NCBI RefSeq assembly: GCF_022605725.1
Contig: NC_065547.1
Location: 14,363,167-14,427,166, forward strand
Direction of reading: 5' to 3'
DNA from: Anthonomus grandis grandis
Lineage: Eukaryota; Arthropoda; Insecta; Coleoptera; Curculionidae
Length of the DNA: 64,000 nucleotides
The notes beneath the pieces were generated by a model. It saw only the letters and a program-made list of their open reading frames with translations, was not told the origin of the DNA and made no database searches. Shown in pieces: positions 1 to 11,781 of the stretch. A program made the translations under genes and the position numbers. Position 1 is the first letter of the stretch. Every line of letters begins with the position of its first letter.

Positions 1-1615
1 CATAGTATATAACTTGTTAATTAAAATATTAAAAGTTGTGACATCCCTTTCTTCTAAGACAGCTCTTAAATTCTTATAAATAAAAGCCTAAAAATTAAAA
101 CAATGTTAATAATGTTATGATTTTTCAAGTTTGGCAAAACATACTTGCTTTTCTTTGGTGTTGATTTTTGATAAATTTTTACGCCACGCCTGGTCAACGT
201 GCCATGAACAGTATAATCTAAAATTAATGGTACTATTGAATAGTGACAGAACTCGTGACACAATTATAATAACTTTTTGGCTTACCTGAATTTTGGTGGA
301 GACATTATTTCAATTCATGCATTGAAGAAAGCTTCTGCCATATCTGACATGAAGACATTTGGGCAAAGTGCAGTACCAAGGCGAGATTTTACAAAGTGAA
401 AACATATTTTTAAAACTTGTTTATCAGACCTATTTGACACAAGAAAACTGCAAGGAAATCCCTGACGAATATCATCAACAACAAGGAGAGTTATAAGTTC
501 GAAGTCATAGTTATTCATCCCATGAGTTCCATCTATACAGATGCAATCGGTGTCATAAATTTTAAGCATTTCACATTGTGCAGCAGTCATGAAAATCAAA
601 ACAAAATCCTCATTTTTTAAAATTGACCATTCTTCACTTTCAGAACCTTGGGGCTTATAAAACAGAACTGCATCTCCATTACTTTGCATATCATTGATCC
701 AGGACTCTACACTTATGATGTCGTTTTTATGTCTAACTGATGAGGAGCACAAATTGAAACAGGCTTCATGTTATATAGATCTTTCTTTGTGAGCAGATGC
801 AGACGTTTTAGTTCTAAGTCAGTGATTGAATCTCTAATTTCGTCTAAAATATCTTCAAATTTGACTTTAGAAGAAATTTTTACTGCTAAATTCTCTCTTT
901 CTGTTTTAGACAAATTCAAGTGGCCAATGTCATTCTGATGTCCCACATGTTTCTCCATAATGGTCACTTCACAAGTGCCATTATTAAGCTTTTTTATTTT
1001 TATGCTTGCTGGGCAGAGTGCATTTATTTTCTTACTTCCTAGTATCTTTAAGTGCCGAATATTTTTGCCTTCTGGAACATATCTCCCTGAACGATGGCAT
1101 ATAAAACTTGCAGCTACATGTGATTTAAAACACTTCTGATAGTTAGCCACATATTTACAGTTTGTGTCATTTTCAAAGGTAAGCTTCCAAGTAATAAATT
1201 CTTCCTCACTTTGAAACGTCAATTTTTTATGTTCAATAGGAATGTTATGAAAGTCTCTATAATGGTCGGTCTTCTATAATAACGGTCTGTAATAACGGTC
1301 TTCCTATCAGCACACAAGTCACTGCACAAAGCACACTGATTTGCATTGGTAGTGGTCGAGGTATTGGGGTGTGTAATATCTGGAGCTGAAGTGTTATTTG
1401 AGCCTCTATGTGTTCTGGTGGAATTTTAAATTTCTTAAATGCGTAAAACGTTTTTTACACTGGTCACAAGCAAAATTATAATGTTTATTTTGTCGTATTT
1501 GCAGGGAAGCTAGATAATCATCATTATTAGGATGACACTTGATGACATGCTTTCTTAGATTGCTAATGTTACTGTATTTTTTGCTGCACTGCACACACGT
1601 ATGTTGCCCCTCCAT
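1..1615 (-). pseudogene. Mutator-like element (MULE) transposase, zinc-finger type, three visible exons, broken
   Basis: The N-terminal part (1615-1406) has two C2H2 zinc fingers, the second broken by a frameshift just before its last histidine. A zinc-binding, FLYWCH/FAR1-like stretch follows (1240-720), then the MULE transposase core (752-286). The core shows CIDGTHGMN (first catalytic Asp) and MSDMAEAFF (second). A frameshift lies near 745 and a TGA replaces the expected Trp codon at 317-315. Two introns are visible: donor GT at 285/284 with acceptor AG at 219/218, and donor GT at 144/143 with acceptor AG at 89/88. Exon 2 (217-145) then reads YCSWHVDQAWRKNL and exon 3 (from 87) reads YKNLRAVLEERDV, both typical of the family. 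The C-terminus with the catalytic Glu lies beyond position 1. Identity is confident; the gene is certainly inactive. Confidence 0.85.
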
Positions 1616-2045
1616 TTTTTTTATTGTCTTAAATGCACTATAATAGCAAATAAATTAACAAAAGGTGGATTTATACAGACAAATAAAAGTAAAAATAAAC
1701 ATAAAAGTTAAAATTTGACTAACTTGAAAGGCATTTCCGGTATTTCTTATTTTATATTATCCACTACATTTAGCTTTTAGTTTTATTTAATTTAGTTGTA
1801 TAATTTCACCCAAAATTATTAAAGTTTTACAATACTAACGAAAAAACGACACTTTAAAACAACACACAACTTGCCGAACAGTATTCTAACCTAACTAACT
1901 TATGAAGATCACCACAAACCACAACAAAGATAAATAATTTTTTTTTTCAATGTACTAAAAAGAGACGAAAGTAATAGCAAGACCATATAACCTCTTTCTA
2001 TATTTCTATTTCGAAGATTACCGACGGCAGCCCGAACTCTACCCG
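1616..2045. other. MULE 5' flank, no gene seen
   Basis: AT-rich sequence upstream of the MULE zinc-finger ORF. It should hold the MULE promoter and terminal inverted repeat, but I could not pair it with a second terminus, which lies outside the window. Confidence 0.4.
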
Positions 2046-2049
2046 ATCG

Positions 2050-3159
2050 GAACCAGTTGAGATTGAGAGTAGGGTTTAGACTTTTTTTCTATAATAGAAA
2101 GAAATTTTCTTTCTATCGAGTTAGAGAGTTCGCTCGCAGTATTTTTATAGTCCAAAAATCTTAAAAATTTATTTTGTATTGTTTCCAATCTGTTAGCATG
2201 CACCGCATATTGCGAAGCCCAGACGACGGAGGTAAAACCCGAACGACTATAAATATAGGCAAAATATAATGCTTTTAGAGGTTAATAGCCTACTATTTCT
2301 TACAATTAATCCCAGCATTCCATTACACTTGATGCTTAAGTAATTAATATGTTCTGCGAAAGTTAGCTTTTGATCATATATGACACCCAGATCCCTCACT
2401 TTATCAGTCCTCTTAAGTAGAATTCCACTAAAATTATAGTCGAATTGAAATAAGTTAGTATTACGTGTAAAACTAATAAATGCGCATTTATCATAATTAA
2501 GGTAAAGTTTATTTCTCTGACAATACTCATAAAATCTGTCCAAATCATTTTGTAAGAGAAAGCAATCACCGAGATTATTAATGGAAGCAAAAATCTTAAT
2601 ATCGTCTGCATAAAGTAATATTTTGGAAAAGGTAAAACATTTTATAACATCATTTAGATGGATTATAAATAGTAAGGGCCCCAAGTGGGAACCTTGAGGT
2701 ACGCCTGAGGTAACTGGATACGTGGAGAACTGGTGGCCATGTACAGTGACATACTGGGATCGATTAAAAATGTACAACGCTAACCACCGCAGGAGATCTC
2801 CATGAACTCCCACTCCAGCAAGTTTCTGTAATAAAGTGTTATGATCAATTTTGTCAAATGCTTTGCTGAAGTCGGTGTACACACACTGAGTCTACCTGCG
2901 TCTGACAATCCATTGAACAGAGTATATATTCCGAGTAAACAACTAAGTTGGAATCAATTGATCGTTTGGGAAAATAACCGTGCTGCTCATCGAAAATTAT
3001 AGGTTTTAGAAAATTTTTCAATTTATTATGAATTAATGATTCAAAAATTTTACCGAAGATATCAAGTTTACTTATTGGTCTATAATTTTTCACACTAGAT
3101 TTGTCACCACTTTTATAAATTGGCACCACATTAGCCATCTTCCACTTGCAAGGGAACAC
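2050..3159 (-). pseudogene. LINE reverse transcriptase fragment (Jockey/CR1 group)
   Basis: Two frames give a continuous reverse transcriptase: 3159-2854 has VVPIYKSGDKS and KNYRPISKL; 2882-2247 has YTDFSKAFDKIDH, SGVPQGSHLGPLLF and the catalytic LLYADDIKIF box. The frames meet through a frameshift near 2870. Coding-like sequence (SGFTSVVWASQY, ETIQNKFLRF) continues down to about 2050. At the 5' side coding stops about ten bases from the foldback element at 3169, and matching RT sequence does not resume beyond that element. Endonuclease and ORF1 are missing. It is in the same clade as the long LINE at the right end of the window. Confidence 0.85.
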
Positions 3160-3168
3160 ACATTGCTA

Positions 3169-3679
3169 AGGCGGCGTAGTCCTGCTCATTTGCCGCTTTT
3201 CCGACGTATAATCCGCTCTCGTGATTGGTCACTTTTAGCATCTTAGAAAAGTACTTAAAAAAAACCTCACATCAGAATGAATTGAAAATTGGTCAAAGTG
3301 TTTCTTATTCGATTCCGCACAGATTCTTTATTTTGTTTTGTGATATTCGATCTGGTTATCTTAAAATTTAATAAACTGTAAATAAAATACTATCAGTAAA
3401 ACTGGCAACGACGTGAAAACGCCCGCCCAAGATGCAAGCCAGCCTGAACAGCTAACGAGGGAAGCCAATAATAGCAAATCACAAAATGTAAATTATAACG
3501 GATCGCCAAACAAAATAGTGAATCTGAGCGGAATCGAATAAGAAACACTTTGACCAATTTTCAACTCATTCTGATGTGAGGTTTTTTTTTAAGTACTTTT
3601 TTAAGATGCTAAAAGTGACCAATCACGAGAGCGGATTAGACGTCGGAAAAAACGGCAAATGAGCAGGATTACGCCGCCT
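3169..3679. mobile_element. Foldback MITE with about 150-bp terminal inverted repeats
   Basis: Arms 3169-3318 and 3528-3679 are near-identical inverted copies; the outer ends read AGGCGGCGTA and ACGCCGCCT. The roughly 210-bp loop carries no transposase. It reads open in one frame for about 40 codons and has AATAAA followed by TGGCAACGACGTG, which resembles an LTR end plus primer site. No convincing target duplication was found. Confidence 0.8.
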
Positions 3680-3747
3680 CAATTGATAAGATTATAAATA
3701 ATAGACAATGGTTTATATAGCGAATGTGCACATTTTTTTACAAAAAA

Positions 3748-4215
3748 TCAGACCTGTATTTCTATATTGGTGTTTCTAGATATCTGCTCAATATCGTTGA
3801 CCCTCCCGGAAAGCTCTTTAACAGTCTTTTTTAAGGTCTCGTTTTCCGTTTTTAATATTTGAATTACCATCATTTCTTCACTTAACTTCTTTAGAGATTC
3901 CTCAAACTCCGACACCTTATGAGAACAAAAATCCACAGAGTGTAAAAGTTCATCTTGCTTAGTGCGGAACTCGCCAATTTGAGCCTTAATATCTGAGAAT
4001 GACCCATCCCAGTTGGGGCATCGATTGGACTTTGACCCACAGAATCGCCGCTGCCGCTGCAACTTTTCACACAATGCCCAGTTTATCGCTAATGATACTT
4101 ACTGGGTCTATCGATAGACCAACACATTTAGCATGATAAGAATTCCTACAGATTCCTTGACATTGTAACCTGGAGATTTTTTCGTTATTTGTGACGTGCA
4201 GGATATACAGCAGGA
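3748..4215 (-). pseudogene. LINE ORF1 fragment: PHD-type zinc finger plus coiled coil
   Basis: Read on the minus strand, 4200-4080 gives LQCQGICRNSYHAKCVGL, the middle of a PHD-type finger, followed by SDKLGIV and a TGA at an expected Trp. After a frameshift the remainder (about 4060-3748) is rich in heptad-like E/K/L residues, a coiled coil with KTENETLKKTVKELSGRV, and ends at RNTNIEIQV. This matches ORF1 proteins of insect CR1/Jockey-type LINEs. The C-terminal nucleic-acid-binding domain is absent. Its strand agrees with the RT fragment at 2050-3159, so both may descend from one copy, but this is not proven. Confidence 0.7.
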
Positions 4216-5440
4216 TTTACTTTATTTAAGAGACTTTAGCTACTAAATATTGCGTTTAAATAGACAGCTGCATAAATGAGAGAAACTGAGAAACGCTATA
4301 GACATAGACTGACTGATAGACTACCATGCTTATTATAAAAGATGATGAAACTGGCCTATAGGTATATTTATAACTACCTTAAAATTATTTTAAAAATTTA
4401 AATACATATTACATACAATAAAAATATAATATAAATTTGTATATTGAACTCGTTGTGAAGGCTAGAGAACTTGTCATACCCGACCACTGTTTAACAATGC
4501 ATTCTTGGAGATATCAGATAAGGTTTGTACCGATTTTTTTTGGTTTTTAAATCTGGGTGCACGATATACGATATCGTCGTAACATAGGCATACTACTTAT
4601 AATTTAAATAAATATTAATAATATTATATGTTTATTTAATAATATTCATTATAAAACAAAACTGCAGGGATAATAAAACACTTCTACTATAAAACTACCT
4701 GGTTGCCAACTCGGCTCAATTGCATATTTTACCGCTAAATTACTATAATATTCTAAATTACTATTATAGGTTTAAAAACGTATATTAATTTTTTTTCATT
4801 CAGTTAATATTAACTAAAAATAATAAGGATAAATAATGTTTCGATGTAGTTTTCTATTAATTGAATACCTATATAGAAAAAACATAACAGTAATCGATAA
4901 AATTGTGCTTTTATTTACGATTATTTTAAACGAAATAAATAAATATCGGCTGGTTTGACACTAAAAATCAAATAAAATGTATGAAATTATAATATTATTA
5001 CATAAATATCAAGAACCAGAATTGCAAAAAAATAATAACACAGTAAATTAATAATTCTTGGAATATTTAATTCCCAAGACATTTTTGTGGCTATGTTGTT
5101 GACATCTTAATTGAACCGTTTATTTTAGAAAGCCCATATCTCCAAAATCTTACATTTGAGATAATATAAAAAATGTATTTTACGCCCTAAGAACTATTTT
5201 TTTCTTTATTTATTAATTTTGATATTACTTGCCTAGTCCCTTAACTAATGGTGGCCACAACTATAAAAAACTATAAAATTAATTTGAATGTAGTTGAATT
5301 TAATGTAGAGTGTTAGTAAAAAATAAAATTTAAGCCCTTTCTGCAATAAATGAATTGTAATTCTTTTATTTTTAAAAAATATTTTTTATTCCTAATTTTA
5401 CACTTATAAACTTGACTTAAATATATTTTAGAAAAGGTCA
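4216..5440. other. AT-rich stretch without recognisable gene
   Basis: I see only low-complexity A/T runs and no long ORF. A 16-base motif CTATAAAACTACCTGG near 4692 recurs near 34974. Confidence 0.4.
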
Positions 5441-5455
5441 TAAAGTTCTAAGGCC

Positions 5456-6920
5456 TTATTCATTACGTTCTGAGTCCATGACACATTCAGCTTCTGTAGT
5501 CGGCCATCTAAGGATTTCTTCAAAGAAATGTTTATATCCTTTGGTGTATTCCATAAGCTTTTGCATGTCATCACGTTTTTTCTTATTTATTGGAACTTTA
5601 CCAGCAGGGTAAGCCTTCTGAGTTGGCAGCTCTGGAGCGGAGTTACTTTTTCGAAGAGTAAAAGTGGAACAGGTAATACCATCAATAAAAGGCTTGGCGA
5701 TTACTTTTCCGGGGATTTCCATACTATAGACAAACTCTTTATATGCTGATATCTTGAAAGGTATTCTTTGATCTTTGGGAATTCTCCTTCCAGTAGTTTC
5801 ATCGGAATTCGTTGTTTTTTTATATGACCGTGGCCACCATTTGAAATAATAATTTCGACAGTGTGGACCTCATGTATAGAAAAGCGACCAACTTTGCTAG
5901 CTTTTATAATAAGATCTGCGTACTCTTTAGGTGTATATATTCGGTCGGTTCTCCCTAAAAGACGCTTTATTGATCCAAAGTCGCGGTCACATGGCAGAAA
6001 TAAATGACCGCGCACAGGGAAATAATGAATGATTTTTTCAAATTTACGTCTGTCGCAGAAACTTGAGCATTTGAAAATAATATGAGAAATCGCATAGTTG
6101 TGGGGGACACTTCTATTTATTAGTCTCTCCTTCATGGTACAGGTGAAGTTTTGCTTTATTCGATTTTAATTTTTTACATTATTAAGATTTTTCTTTGCCC
6201 TTCTCTTGTGAATCATCAAGTCCGCTGCTACATTCCTTTTGGCATCTTCGCTTAAACCTATATCTTTTAATTTGGCACTTGGACTTTCACATTTGCTGCA
6301 AAGATCTACTTGTGGTCAAAATGAATAACCAAAATTTTCTCAAAGTTCCCCCTTAATGAGTTTCCTTTTTCAAATTTTGAAATATGCTCATGAACTTAAA
6401 TGCAAACGTCCCCTGGAACAGCATTTCCACTGCGAATTTTACATCGCCTATCAGAAGGAGTTTTATTTACAACTAAAAGATTGCAAATGCGACGAACTCG
6501 GTCAGCAGAAACTCCATGAACTTTAAAAAAAGACACTTTTACACACACGCTTAAGTTCGCCATTGATTCTAAGGCAATAGCAGTACGAGTGACTTTTTTT
6601 GAATCTTGGTGCCCTCTCATTTACATGTGAAAGATCTTCTACCATATTTTGATCATCTTATTCTATGGAGGGATTGCCTTTTCCTGGACGCCTACGCTTA
6701 ATTTCTTTTACTTTAATCCAACCTTGAAGATTGACTTATCTTGGGAATTTTTATTTTCCATTGAATAGAAGTATTTCCAGATTTGGTATATGATCTCCTT
6801 GTTTTAAAGTAAAATTTGCTCGAGCACTTACATGTTATAGTACTGGCAATAGACTTTTTTGGGACCTGCTTTCCTGTATATGAGGCATTATATTTTTGAG
6901 TTTACCTCTATTTTAATATT
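5456..6920 (-). pseudogene. DUF7869-type transposase-like protein, degenerate
   Basis: The minus strand carries successive blocks of a family recurrent in insect genomes. Near 6900-6830 there is a GKQVPKKS block followed by CKC. At 6620-6396 come KVHGVSADRVRRIC, NLLVVNKTPSDRR and SGNAVPGDVCI. At 6300-6180 there is CSKCESPSAKLKD (a CxxC pair). At 6135-5701 come HLFLPCDRDFGSIKR and YTPKEYADLI, and the C-terminus is at 5722-5456. The same order is seen in the relic at 14036-15300. Several frameshifts and stops separate the blocks. The family name is from memory and the reaction is inferred to be DNA transposition. Terminal repeats were not identified here. Confidence 0.6.
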
Positions 6921-7499
6921 TTTGGCCGATAAGGGGTTTCTGAAATAATCGATTCAATTATTAAAACACTTTTCTGAAAATAACCTTTTCAGCCCATATT
7001 ATCTTACACCAAGTATTTGTTTTTAACGACATTCAATAAACCAAAAATACCTGGGCCATCTGTATTAGATAAAAAGGTAGCATTATATAATTTCCACTAC
7101 AAATTTACAAATTCCCCACCTGCATTCCGATACTTTTCAACTTCTATCTACATAAAATTTCGTGGTGTAGCTTTATTTGTTTCCAAAATAATCTTTTCCT
7201 ACATTGACCCTCAGATAGTAGAGATTTAAAAAATAAAACGTTTACCTAATTTAATGTTTCTTATTTAAACATTGATAACAATATGCTTAGAAGTATAATA
7301 TAATAAATGCTTATTTTTGTTAACCTGACAAGTTTATTCGGGATTCCTAGTTCTACGGCTACCATAGAATTCCATAATTCCACTCTTAGGACGTTGTCAT
7401 AATATACGCTTGTTTAAATTCGATAAAGAATAGATTAATTGGAGATGCCATCTGATGCTCTACGTAGGAAGGCAGTCTTTCCAGTAGTACTATAGGGAC
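6921..7499. other. No gene recognised
   Basis: Open frames here are short and A/T driven and match nothing I recognise. The left part may hold the 5' end of the DUF7869-type element. Confidence 0.35.
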
Positions 7500-7595
7500 C
7501 AAACCTTTATAGGTATCCAGTCTTTATTAATGATATTTCCGGATAGTTGGAATTTATCGAATTGCAATTTATCGCTTTTTTGTGCAGAGGTATTA

Positions 7596-9816
7596 GGTTT
7601 GTTCTAGCAGGAAATTTTGGATGGTTTGAAACTAGTTTGATGTATATCACAGTCGCGCATGACCAGACTGAAACCGCGTTGCAAACGGTTTCGGACTTAT
7701 ATGTGCTAGAACATCTTTTTAAGACATGACGTTGACATTTCGCAACTCAAAACCGTTATGTGAATGTATGTTTGTTGGTTAGGTTTCGTTTTATTTATTT
7801 TGAACATCTAAATATTTTTCAATAAAAATAATTGTTTTATTATAAGTGTAATAAATATTATTTTTTAAAATGCGTACCTTTGATGTTAATGGTAATTTTA
7901 CTAATATGCTGTAGAAACTTTCCATCCAAAAATTTATTATTTCACCATCAACAACAGTTTCTAACCAAGAAAATACTCAAACATCAATTCCTATACAACA
8001 GGCCCAACAGTTTTCTTTTATAAACCCACAGCCAGGAAGTTAGCGACCTTCAGTAACTAAAATATTTTCATTATATTATAAAGATGACACAAACATTAAG
8101 TCATGCCTTAAAACTTGTCTAGCAACAACATTTCTAAGGTCAGCACTATCCCTATTATCATTAATTAATCTTTAATATCTTGATTATCGTCATCTTGTCC
8201 GGCATCGTTGGGGGATAAAGGTAGTTCTATGTTTATTTCAGCTTCGGCAATTAAATTTTTTCCCATCAGAGATAAATTTTGTAGTACACAGCAGGCTTGA
8301 ATAAAGTGCACTATATTATCAATTTTGCTTAATTTGATATGGTACAGTTGTCGCCATTTTTGCTGCAGCAAGCCTAAACAATGCTCAATCACATATCGAT
8401 TTGTTGATAGCTTTAAATTAAAGTTTTTTCTCTATGGCTGTAAAGTTTCCTCTATCTTTATATGGAGATCACCCAGTAAATAAAAATCTTGACACCTCTA
8501 CCAATTCCGCACATAGAGGAGAAGTTTTAAAAACTCTGCTATCATGAACAGAGCCAGAATATCCAACAAAAATATCCTGTATCAATAAATGATCATCACA
8601 AACCACTTGCATTTGAAAATAATATTAAAAGGTTGAGTGAACAAAATAGTTGTTTAGGTCAAAAAATAGAACCTTCAGACTTAATATTCCAAAATTATAT
8701 TAATCAAAAAATGCTATAGAGGTTTAAGTGGTAAAACTCAGTAAAAACTATAAATAGGCATTTCTTATTTAACTGACCTGGATGGAATAAAAATTCTTTT
8801 TATTTAAATGTATGTCTGGATCATTCTTAGGCTTATCAATCTTTATATGAGTACCATCAATAGCCCCAAATCGCCTCTGGGAATCCATTTTCTCTGAAAC
8901 GTTATTCAATAGTTGTCTTTTCAAGATCAGCTGGCAATTTGGTGACATTCTACTTAGGAAATTATGATGTCAAATCTATCTCCAACATCTCTAAATGAAG
9001 AAGCTTCATGACCAGTAAACCACAAAAAAAATATGTTTGTTCATAGGCTGATAGCTTGCCATTTCCACCAGATTGTGACTTCAAAAACTCACTGTATTCA
9101 AGTCTATGGCCAATATCTTGAGCCACTTGTCTGCTAACTCGAAAATGCTCAACAAATTCCTGGTTATTGTACAGTGGTACAGTCACTTCGAGGTAGCCTT
9201 CGTTTTTTGGCCTCCTGTGGTCTTGGAACAGGATATCTACTAGTTCATCATCACTCGATACCTTAGAATCAAATCCATAATTTGAATCCGAACTTGACGA
9301 GTCTTGATCCGAACTTGATGACATTCTGGATTTTCTTAAAACCCGTAATAATAAAAATTAGGATATATTTATATACCCAATATATAATGTAAAATTACAC
9401 AGAACTTTATTGAATTTTTTATATACCTACCTTTAGATATGTAATAAATACAGTAGTAAATTAACTCTAAAACTATCCCTAATACTTTAAATGCAGCAAA
9501 AATTAGATTTCAACTATCCCACAATGAAACGTGATTTAACCACAAGATCAAACTCCAAATCCGATATACATTTCTTATTGATTATCTAAATGACAAACAA
9601 AATAAGAAAACAGAGTTTTGACATATACCTTGCGCATGTCCCAAACCGAAATCCCTAGAAAATTCGACGGACTGTTTTCGGTGGTTTGAAACCAATTTCC
9701 AAACTGAACTTTGTTGAGACTCCCGGATCCCGGATTAGTTTTGCTAGAACGCGTACTTTCGTCTGCGCAGATTTCGGACTGTTTGTGTATTGGTCAAACT
9801 TCTGCTAGAACAAACC
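7596..9816 (-). mobile_element. PIF/Harbinger transposon, 2.2 kb
   Basis: The ends are exact inverted repeats GGTTTGTTCTAGCAG (7596-7610) and CTGCTAGAACAAACC (9802-9816). Flanking direct repeats TATTA lie at 7591-7595 and 9817-9821. A 3-bp ATT duplication with one extra TIR base is an equivalent alignment. The encoded protein is a Harbinger-type DDE transposase. TWA/TTA duplications are usual for the superfamily, so the 5-bp reading is slightly unusual. Confidence 0.88.
8165..9324 (-). pseudogene. Harbinger transposase (HARBI1-like), decayed
   Basis: The N-terminus (9324-8962) starts MSSSSDQDSSSSDSN and runs through the helical domain ending in a block similar to EASSFRDVGDRFDI. The catalytic domain shows RFGAIDGTHIKID near 8870 (first Asp). 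A GTCAGT donor-like site at about 8780 suggests an intron. DIFVGYSGSVHDSRVF lies at 8580-8520. A damaged GD motif (second Asp) is near 8465, and VIEHCLGLLQQKWRQL at 8395-8345 holds the third acidic residue. The end is acidic (DAGQDDDNQD). At least three frame breaks make it non-functional. Confidence 0.85.
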
Positions 9817-10109
9817 TATTATAACACGCTCTTTCCAACTACTTGGTATTTTCTTATACCGGATGATTTAAAAGTAAGCGGCATCCTTTCGGGGGCGTAA
9901 TACTTGCATAAAAATAAGACCAAAAATGCCCAGTACCTAATTTCAAATCGTGTATCACCGATGATTGTCATGGTGAAATACGCTTGACTTAGCCATAGTG
10001 ATCAGTTAGAAGCGTTTTTCAAATTAATTTATTAATAATAAAAATCGCCTTTGTTGACTTGGTGTGTACTAAGTTTAAAAAGCAAAAATAAATTTTACGT
10101 AAGCAGAAC

Positions 10110-10735
10110 AATTCATATTATGTATGGAAGGGCTTTTGGTGATTGTATGGAAGCAAGACGATTGTTTGAAGAGGCATTTCTTAATCGACGAGTGCAACAT
10201 TTTTCGGTTTTCTTAAAAGTAGATCGAAATTTAAGGGAAAGAGGTTAATTAAAAAAATGTAAGAAAATGGTGTTGCAGAATACCTGCTTACATTTTATTC
10301 TATGATCTTTTCAAAGACAGGAAATTGTTGGGCGACCAAGAAATGCCAGAGTTCTAGCATTGGAAAAACGAGTCCTAGATTGTGTTGAAGCAGATCCATC
10401 ATTAAGTACCCGCATCATGGCAAATCAAAAAGGGCCCTCTCAGTCAAGTGTATGGAAATTTTGCACGAGATGTTATTCCACCCTTATCATATTCAACGAG
10501 TTCATGCACTGGAAGAGCGATCAATTTTTTAATTGGCTCGAAGAACAACGCCTAGCTGTTGAAAATTTCGAACAAAAAATTAGTTACCGACGAGGCCGGC
10601 TTTACAAGAAATGGAATTTTTAATTTCCATAAAAACCATGTATAAGCAGATAAGAATCCCCATTCTACGGTACAGAGAGCTCATCAGCAGCAGTTTTTTT
10701 TAAATGTGCGGGCGGGAGTTATCGATATACAGGGT
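10110..10735 (+). pseudogene. Mariner-group transposase, N-terminal half
   Basis: The frame from about 10113 gives IHIMYGRAFGDCMEARRLFEE and FLNRRVQHFSVFLKVDRNLRE, the first helix-turn-helix unit of this group. Later frames give PSLSTR, HPYHIQRVHALE, a degraded catalytic start, and REAHQQQFFLNVRAGVI up to about 10725. The rest of the DDE/D domain is missing. Multiple frameshifts are present. Related to, but far more decayed than, the copy at 54822-57001. Confidence 0.7.
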
Positions 10736-11297
10736 GTCCCAAATTCGAGGGTGACCATTTAAATCTCGGAAACCGTAAGAGTTACAGGGTGGATTAAATG
10801 GAGGCAAAGTTGCGCAATTTGAAATATTGCGATTTTATTTGAAAATTATAAACTAGACTTTTTTAAATAAAAAAGGTACTCCTAGTTCATTTTGATAAAG
10901 CTTTCCATTTACGAGAAATAAGGGTGTTTTAACCCCTACCCGTCCCCTTATGTGACGACTTTTCCTCGAAAACTTTTAATAGTAGACAATAATAAAATGC
11001 GAGAAGCGATTTGTACAACAATAGCAAAGCGCTTTTGGCTAACAAATACACAGTCACTCTTGCAAGTTAAAATTTTTATTTATTTTTTTTTAGTATTTTA
11101 ACTACCATCTAACTTTCAAAATGTTATTATAAACGGTTTTAAAGTTATACAGAAAAAATCGTTTTTAAGTTAAAGGTAAAAGGGGAATAACTCCCTTAGG
11201 ACGCGTTTGCGGACCCATGTTAATAGGAATTGTTTGTCTTACTTTTATGCCAGGATTACGCTCCCGAAAGCATACCCCTTACTTTTGAATCACCCTG
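10727..11297. mobile_element. Segment bounded by inverted TACAGGGTG ends
   Basis: It begins ATACAGGGTGTCCC and ends CACCCTGTAT. Only about ten terminal bases match, and no gene is inside. It may be a short non-autonomous relative nested in, or a truncated end joined to, the element starting at 9859. Confidence 0.4.
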
Positions 11298-11781
11298 TAT
11301 ATTAACATATAATATCAAAATGAATTCTAGATGTCTTGATAATATTATCTTAGCATCGTGAGATAGAAACAGATAATTGTAAAGAATGGCAGACACAGGT
11401 ATCTTATCAACATTAAATTTGGAATTTCCAGTTTTAAATTAGTGTAGACGCATTAGCGGCCAATACACGGGCGGATTATCTGTATAGTTCAGATATGTAG
11501 AGCTTTGGTTCGACAGATCCGGATCGGACGGATTAAATATTTCCTTGTCCACTAATTAACATACCAATCATACCATGCATGCGTTCCGGATCTTCGAGCG
11601 TGATTCGAGGTATCAAATTCGTCAGTTAGTGGAGTAAAATCACACATTTCAGACAGGTGAGCTAAGAGGTCTGGTCGTGGTAGTGGCAGAAAGGTTTCAA
11701 ATGTTTTTCTAAAGCAAGAAACGAAGGGCTATAGCTTGTGCTGGCATCATAGTAGTTTCCGAATATCTACGCAAACAGAGA

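Larger units (their letters stand above)
7500..9855 (-). pseudogene. LINE RT fragment split by a Harbinger insertion
   Basis: Minus-strand sequence 9855-9817 reads IPSSWKERVI and sequence 7595-7500 continues with IPLHKKSDKLQ, the start of a LINE reverse transcriptase. Removing 7596-9816 plus one TATTA copy rejoins the frame exactly, which proves the order of insertion. The right side is cut by the mariner-group element at 9859. Confidence 0.65.
9859..11297 (+). mobile_element. Mariner-group element with TA target duplication, decayed
   Basis: The left end (from 9859, after TA) and the right end (to 11297, before TA) are diverged inverted repeats of roughly 80 bp. Shared blocks include AAAAGTAAG, CTTTCGGG(G/A)GCGTAAT and GCATAAAA(A/G)TAAGAC. 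A second TACAGGGTG terminus at about 10727 lies inside, suggesting a further end or nested remnant. It directly abuts the LINE fragment into which Harbinger inserted. Confidence 0.65.

Noticed and set aside
7017..8023. Several plus-strand frames (7017-7229, 7547-7729, 7832-8023)
   Set aside because: A/T-driven, no motif. Two overlap the Harbinger end and are explained by its minus-strand gene and TIR.
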